NCBI GenBank assembly: GCA_028717105.1
Contig: JAQUOM010000065.1
Coordinates: 1 to 8,705, forward strand
DNA length: 8,705 bases
Origin: Candidatus Omnitrophota bacterium
GTDB taxonomy: Bacteria > Omnitrophota > Gorgyraeia > Velamenicoccales > Velamenicoccaceae
Direction: 5' to 3'
Within the stretch, counting starts at the first letter, position 1, and every line of letters begins with the position of its first letter. A program made the position numbers and the translations under genes. Shown here one piece after another: positions 5,656 to 8,705 of this stretch. The notes beneath the pieces were generated by a model. The model searched no databases. It saw nothing but the letters and a program-made list of their open reading frames with translations, and had not been told where the DNA came from.

Positions 5656-7827
5656 TCACTTTTTTATTTCCGGTTTTGATTTCATTGACAAGCCGATGCG
5701 TTTGAGTTCCGGGTCTGTCTCCAGGACGGTCACGCGGACAACCTGACCGACGTGGACGACATCGGAAGGTTCGCGCACGTAACGGTCGCTGAGCTGTGAT
5801 ATATGCACGAGGCCGTCCTGATGGACGCCGATATCGACAAAGGCGCCAAAACGGGTGACGTTCGTAACCACGCCCTCCAGCTTCATGCCCGCCTTCAAAT
5901 CCTTGATCTCGCGGACCGCGTCCTTGAATGTCGCATAGACGAAGGCGGACCGCGGGTCACGCGTGGGTTTTTTCAATTCGGCCATGATGTCCTTGACCGT
6001 CACCTCGCCGGCCACCCCGCCGGTATAATCCGAGACCTTCAGGCCCGAGAGGCGTTCCGGGTGGCGGATACAATCGCCCACTGTCATCTTCAGGTCGACG
6101 CACATCTTCTCGACGATAGGGTAGCTCTCCGGGTGGATCGCCGTATTGTCCAGGGGATTCTCCGCGTCGCGGATACGCAAGAAACCCGCGGCCTGTTCAA
6201 AGGTCTTCTCCCCGAAGTTATTGACCTGCATCAGTTCCTGACGGGATTTGAAGCTTCCGTGGGCCTGCCGATAGGCCATCAGGTCGCGCGCGGCGCGGGC
6301 GTTGATGCCCGAAACGTGCGACAAGAGCTCTTTGGACGCCAGGTTCAGTTCCACGCCGACATAATTGACGCAGCTTTCGACGACATCTTCGAGTTTCTCT
6401 CTGAGTTTCTTCTGGTCGACATCATGCTGGTACTGCCCCACGCCGATAGACTTGGGGTCGATCTTGACGAGCTCGGCCAACGGGTCCTGGAGGCGGCGGC
6501 CAATGCTGATGGCCCCGCGCACCGTGACATCCTGATCGGGAAACTCTTCGGCGGCCACAGGGCTTGCCGAATACACCGAAGCCCCGGATTCATTGACGAT
6601 GACGCAGACAGGCACGAGTTTAAGCTCGTCTCTGGATGCCTCGAGGACCTCGCGGACGAACGCTTCCGTTTCGCGGCCCGCCGTGCCGTTGCCCACGGCA
6701 ATAAGCTCGATGCGGTATTTCCGGCACATATCGATAACTGCCTGGCCGGATTTCTGTTTCTCGTTCTGGGGCGGATTCGGGAAGATCGCCCGGTATTCCA
6801 GGAACCGGCCGGTCTCATCCAGCGCCGCCACTTTACAGCCGGTGACAAAGCCGGGATCGATAGCCAGGACCGGTCTCATCCCTGCCGGAGAACTCAAAAG
6901 CAGCTCCCGCAAATTCTTCTCAAAGATACGTATGGCCACTTCATCCGCCGTGTCCTTGCACATGACGCGCACATCCGCCGATAGAGACGCGCGCATCAGC
7001 CTTTCGTAAGCGTCGTCGCAGGCATTTTTCAGAAAATCAGCGACCGGCCCCTGCGGCAGGCGTATCTCTTTTTTCCACAGCTCCTGCAGGATTGGCGCCT
7101 TGTCGACAACCAGTTGCATCGCCAGGATATCCTCGGTTTCTCCGCGCATGATCGCAAGCAAATTATGCGACGAGATGGATTTGACGGGCGCCTCGAAATT
7201 GTAATACATCTCAAATTTTGTCTTCTTGCCTTCAAAGCCCACGCGAGGCCGCGAATGGAAACGCCCGTTTTCAAAAAAGAACTTGCGGACAAAATCCCTG
7301 TACTCGGGTCTCTCGCTCACTTCTTCGGCGATAATGTCTGAGGCGCCGGCCAGGGCCTCGTCTGCGCTCAAAACGCCTTTTTCGCCTGACACATAGCGGG
7401 CGCCCATCTCCTTGAGATCGGCAGCCGGATCTGTAAGCACCCTCATCTCATCCGCAAGCGGCTGGAGCCCCTTCTCCCTGGCGGCCATCGCGCGGGTGCG
7501 CCGCTTCGGCTTAAACGGCAGATAAAGGTCCTCAAGCTCTACAGAGGAAAGGCACTGTTGGATCTTTCCCTGTAATTCGGGCGTCAGCTTGCCCTGCTCG
7601 GCGATGGTCTTTAAAACAGTCTCTTTGCGTTCTTCGAGAGCGACGAGATAGCTGAACCGCTCCGAGAAATTCCGCAAGACCACCTCATCGCAATTCCCTG
7701 TCTGGTCTTTGCGATAGCGGGCGATGAACGGAACCGTCGCCTTTTCGTGAAACAGCTTCAGGATGTTTCGCGTATGTTCCGGCTTAAGGCTGAACTCTTT
7801 CTCAAGGATGCGGGGAATATCCAACAC
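5656..7827 (-). CDS. tex: Tex, S1-domain RNA-binding transcription accessory protein
   Basis: Tex is a conserved cytoplasmic nucleic-acid-binding protein related to eukaryotic Spt6, linked to transcription and stress tolerance; its exact mechanism is unsettled. The 723-residue protein is complete. It has an N-terminal helical region (about 1-310, with the ARYRKDQTG motif at 36-44), a YqgF/RNase H-like domain (about 318-440, LAIDPGFVTGCKVA at 321-334 and VGNGTAGRETE at 378-388), the Tex motif IGVGQYQHDVDQ at 461-472, helix-hairpin-helix repeats (about 500-555, SGINARAARDLMAYRQAHG) and an S1 domain (about 645-715, FGAFVDIGVHQDGLVHISQL). The start is GTG at 7827, five bases after GGAG. An ATG at 7838 is out of frame, and the TTG one codon later would also be spaced acceptably. 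The upstream gap carries a structured GC-rich region. Confidence 0.96.
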   Translation of the reverse strand: MLDIPRILEKEFSLKPEHTRNILKLFHEKATVPFIARYRKDQTGNCDEVVLRNFSERFSYLVALEERKETVLKTIAEQGKLTPELQGKIQQCLSSVELEDLYLPFKPKRRTRAMAAREKGLQPLADEMRVLTDPAADLKEMGARYVSGEKGVLSADEALAGASDIIAEEVSERPEYRDFVRKFFFENGRFHSRPRVGFEGKKTKFEMYYNFEAPVKSISSHNLLAIMRGETEDILAMQLVVDKAPILQELWKKEIRLPQGPVADFLKNACDDAYERLMRASLSADVRVMCKDTADEVAIRIFEKNLRELLLSSPAGMRPVLAIDPGFVTGCKVAALDETGRFLEYRAIFPNPPQNEKQKSGQAVIDMCRKYRIELIAVGNGTAGRETEAFVREVLEASRDELKLVPVCVIVNESGASVYSASPVAAEEFPDQDVTVRGAISIGRRLQDPLAELVKIDPKSIGVGQYQHDVDQKKLREKLEDVVESCVNYVGVELNLASKELLSHVSGINARAARDLMAYRQAHGSFKSRQELMQVNNFGEKTFEQAAGFLRIRDAENPLDNTAIHPESYPIVEKMCVDLKMTVGDCIRHPERLSGLKVSDYTGGVAGEVTVKDIMAELKKPTRDPRSAFVYATFKDAVREIKDLKAGMKLEGVVTNVTRFGAFVDIGVHQDGLVHISQLSDRYVREPSDVVHVGQVVRVTVLETDPELKRIGLSMKSKPEIKK

Positions 7828-8169
7828 GCAGGCTCCATGAACACGTTAATATCAATGAATCCCCCCGGGCTATGAGCCATCAGGGTTTCTTGCCCCTTTA
7901 CACCCTGTCCCGTAAAGCGCTGACGGGCAGGGTTCCACCGGGTGATCCCGCCCGTTTGCTTCGCAAACTCCCAGGCGGGATGATCTTCGCCGCATGTCCG
8001 CCGCGACAACTTGAGGCGGGCCCGCCCGTCTTTCGGCGCGGGCATCCTGCGGCTTATCCGGCTCCATCATCTTTTATCCGGCGGGATCCCGCGAGACGCG
8101 GGAAAAGCCTCTAGGATTCTTGCGTCCCGATCGATACCATGGACTCAAAGCCAGGGGCCCGACGAAAAC
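7828..8169. other. Gene-free, hairpin-rich GC-rich spacer upstream of tex
   Basis: This 342-base gap has no convincing gene but dense secondary structure. Visible elements are: 7902-7933, an 11-bp stem (ACCCTG-CCCGT type with one bulged T) around a nine-base loop; 7945-7981, outer ATCCCGCC with GGCGGGAT and inner GTTTGC with GCAAAC; 8015-8026, the perfect palindrome GGCGGGCCCGCC; 8024-8043, GCCCG with CGGGC; 8081-8092, the perfect palindrome GCGGGATCCCGC; and 8087-8103, TCCCGC with GCGGGA. The 9-mer TTATCCGGC occurs twice, at 8054-8062 and 8074-8082. The short open frames through it on both strands look like by-products of GC-rich repeats. It may be a cluster of dispersed palindromic elements, a long tex leader or a non-coding RNA. 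No known RNA family could be recognised. Confidence 0.6.
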
Positions 8170-8451
8170 TTAGCTGCGTTTCAATACGGTCACGGTCGTA
8201 TCCAACTGCTCGCCGGTCTTCGGCCGCACGATGGTCACGGTGCCGTCCTGGGAGACAAAATACATGTTCATGTCAGACACAGCGACAAGCTGGCCGTATT
8301 TGCCCGGGAGAGAAGGCTTCATAATGTTCGCCTTATACCCTGACGAAGAATCGTCGAAACCATACTGGGCCCTTAATTCGCCGACGCCGACAACGGCAAA
8401 CAAAACGCCGCTGGCAAAACCCAAAGCAACATAAAACATCTTCTTCAGCAT
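8170..8451 (-). CDS. Small exported protein of unknown function
   Basis: The 93-residue product has a clear Sec signal peptide: basic residues at 3-4, a hydrophobic core at 6-24 (FYVALGFASGVLFAVVGVG) and a plausible cleavage site after A28 in ELRAQY. No lipobox cysteine is present. The mature part of about 65 residues has a Gly/Ser-rich start followed by two short beta-type stretches (YGQLVAVSDMNMYFVSQDG and TVTIVRPKTGEQ) and a basic C-terminus. It is expected in the periplasm or at the cell surface. AGGAGG lies five bases before the ATG, so the gene is very likely translated. The region just upstream of that ribosome binding site is made of octamer repeats. No family was recognised. Confidence 0.82.
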   Translation of the reverse strand: MLKKMFYVALGFASGVLFAVVGVGELRAQYGFDDSSSGYKANIMKPSLPGKYGQLVAVSDMNMYFVSQDGTVTIVRPKTGEQLDTTVTVLKRS

Positions 8452-8465
8452 AGAAGCCTCCTGTC

Positions 8466-8647
8466 TAGCCTGTTAGCCTGTGAACCGGTTAACCTGTGAG
8501 CCGGTTTGCCGATAAGCCTGTTCGTTCTTCGTGATTCGTGGTTCGAGCGGCTCGATTGCGTAAATACGAACGACGAACTCCGAACCACGAACATCCGCCG
8601 GTTGTTCACCCGCCGACCCGCTGACCGGCTAACCCTGAATCCGCTCG
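8466..8647. repeat. Nested inverted arrays: heptamers inside octamers
   Basis: From 8466 to 8521 seven octamers follow without gap: TAGCCTGT twice, GAACCGGT, TAACCTGT, GAGCCGGT, TTGCCGAT, AAGCCTGT. From 8521 to 8548 the period changes to seven: TTCGTTC, TTCGTGA, TTCGTGG, TTCGAGC. After a short centre, 8564-8591 holds the heptamers in reverse complement (ATACGAA, CGACGAA, CTCCGAA, CCACGAA). Then 8600-8647 returns to octamers of the complementary type (ACCCGCCG, ACCCGCTG, ACCGGCTA, ACCCTGAA). The whole is symmetric about 8556, so it is both tandem and inverted at two levels. The left edge ends four bases before the Shine-Dalgarno of the small exported-protein gene. Confidence 0.8.
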
Positions 8648-8657
8648 CCCGATCTCG

Positions 8658-8705
8658 TCATTCTCCCTGCGTATATTTTTGCCGGCGCGACGACTTTTTC
8701 TCGGC
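8658..8705 (-). other. Window edge, possible 3' end of an upstream gene
   Basis: About 55 bases between the repeat element and the right edge could hold the tail of another minus-strand gene. Two frames are plausible: one ends at a TGA at 8658-8660 (AEKKSSRRQKYTQGE), the other runs on to a TAG inside the octamer array (EKVVAPAKIYAGRMTRSGER, then IQG). The stretch is too short to choose between them or name a product. Confidence 0.2.

Noticed and set aside
5803..6984. A 393-codon plus-strand open frame
   Set aside because: It lies wholly antisense to the intact tex gene, whose domains are all recognisable. Long antisense frames are common in GC-rich coding DNA, and this one has no ribosome binding site or family resemblance.
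7758..8070. Short minus-strand ORFs covering the spacer before tex
   Set aside because: They overlap the tex start out of frame, are made of palindrome-derived Arg/Gly/Pro-rich sequence and lack ribosome binding sites.
8466..8647. CRISPR array
   Set aside because: The units are 7-8 bases, contiguous and degenerate, with no 25-40 base repeats or spacers and no cas genes.

Overview
This 8.7 kb window is a piece of a bacterial chromosome in which every convincing gene lies on the minus strand. In transcription order (right to left) the genes are: a small exported protein of unknown function (8170-8451), the RNA-binding transcription accessory factor Tex (5656-7827), an M29-family metallo-aminopeptidase (4408-5505), a conserved-looking hypothetical protein with a helix-turn-helix-like segment (3660-4322), ribosomal protein S15 (rpsO, 2968-3234), polynucleotide phosphorylase (pnp, 857-2965) and the N-terminal membrane domain of the DNA translocase FtsK, cut off by the left edge (1-614). 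The order rpsO-pnp-ftsK, the GC content (roughly low-to-mid 50s percent by eye) and the style of the proteins suggest a deep-branching Gram-negative lineage, possibly Candidatus Omnitrophota or another PVC-like group. That placement is a guess, because no marker in the window fixes it.

The first 13 bases are identical to the end of an Illumina adapter. They are almost certainly untrimmed adapter, so the window begins at a contig end and the last few codons of the partial ftsK are artificial.

The core is a ribosome/RNA-metabolism block. A near-consensus sigma70-type promoter (TTGACT, 17 bp, TATACT) drives rpsO, whose strong ribosome binding site fixes an 88-residue start. pnp follows two bases after the rpsO stop and is probably translationally coupled. 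The roughly 100-nt rpsO leader has small hairpins and could be an S15 autoregulatory leader. PNPase and Tex both end in S1 RNA-binding domains.

The most unusual content is intergenic. Three loci (633-741, 5567-5637, 8466-8647) share one architecture: arrays of very short units (period 7, period 9, and period 7 nested inside period 8) arranged as two facing arms, so each locus is also a large imperfect inverted repeat. Unit sequence and period differ at each locus. The arrays lie upstream of ftsK, the aminopeptidase and the exported-protein gene, and two of them reach to, or nearly to, the Shine-Dalgarno sequence. A fourth non-coding stretch, 7828-8169 upstream of tex, is GC-rich and packed with strong hairpins and 12-bp perfect palindromes. 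A perfect 11-bp-stem hairpin follows the hypothetical gene. The 3235-3659 gap also holds an orphan open frame and a 24-codon ORF with a good ribosome binding site. No tRNA, rRNA, IS element, CRISPR array or phage gene was seen.
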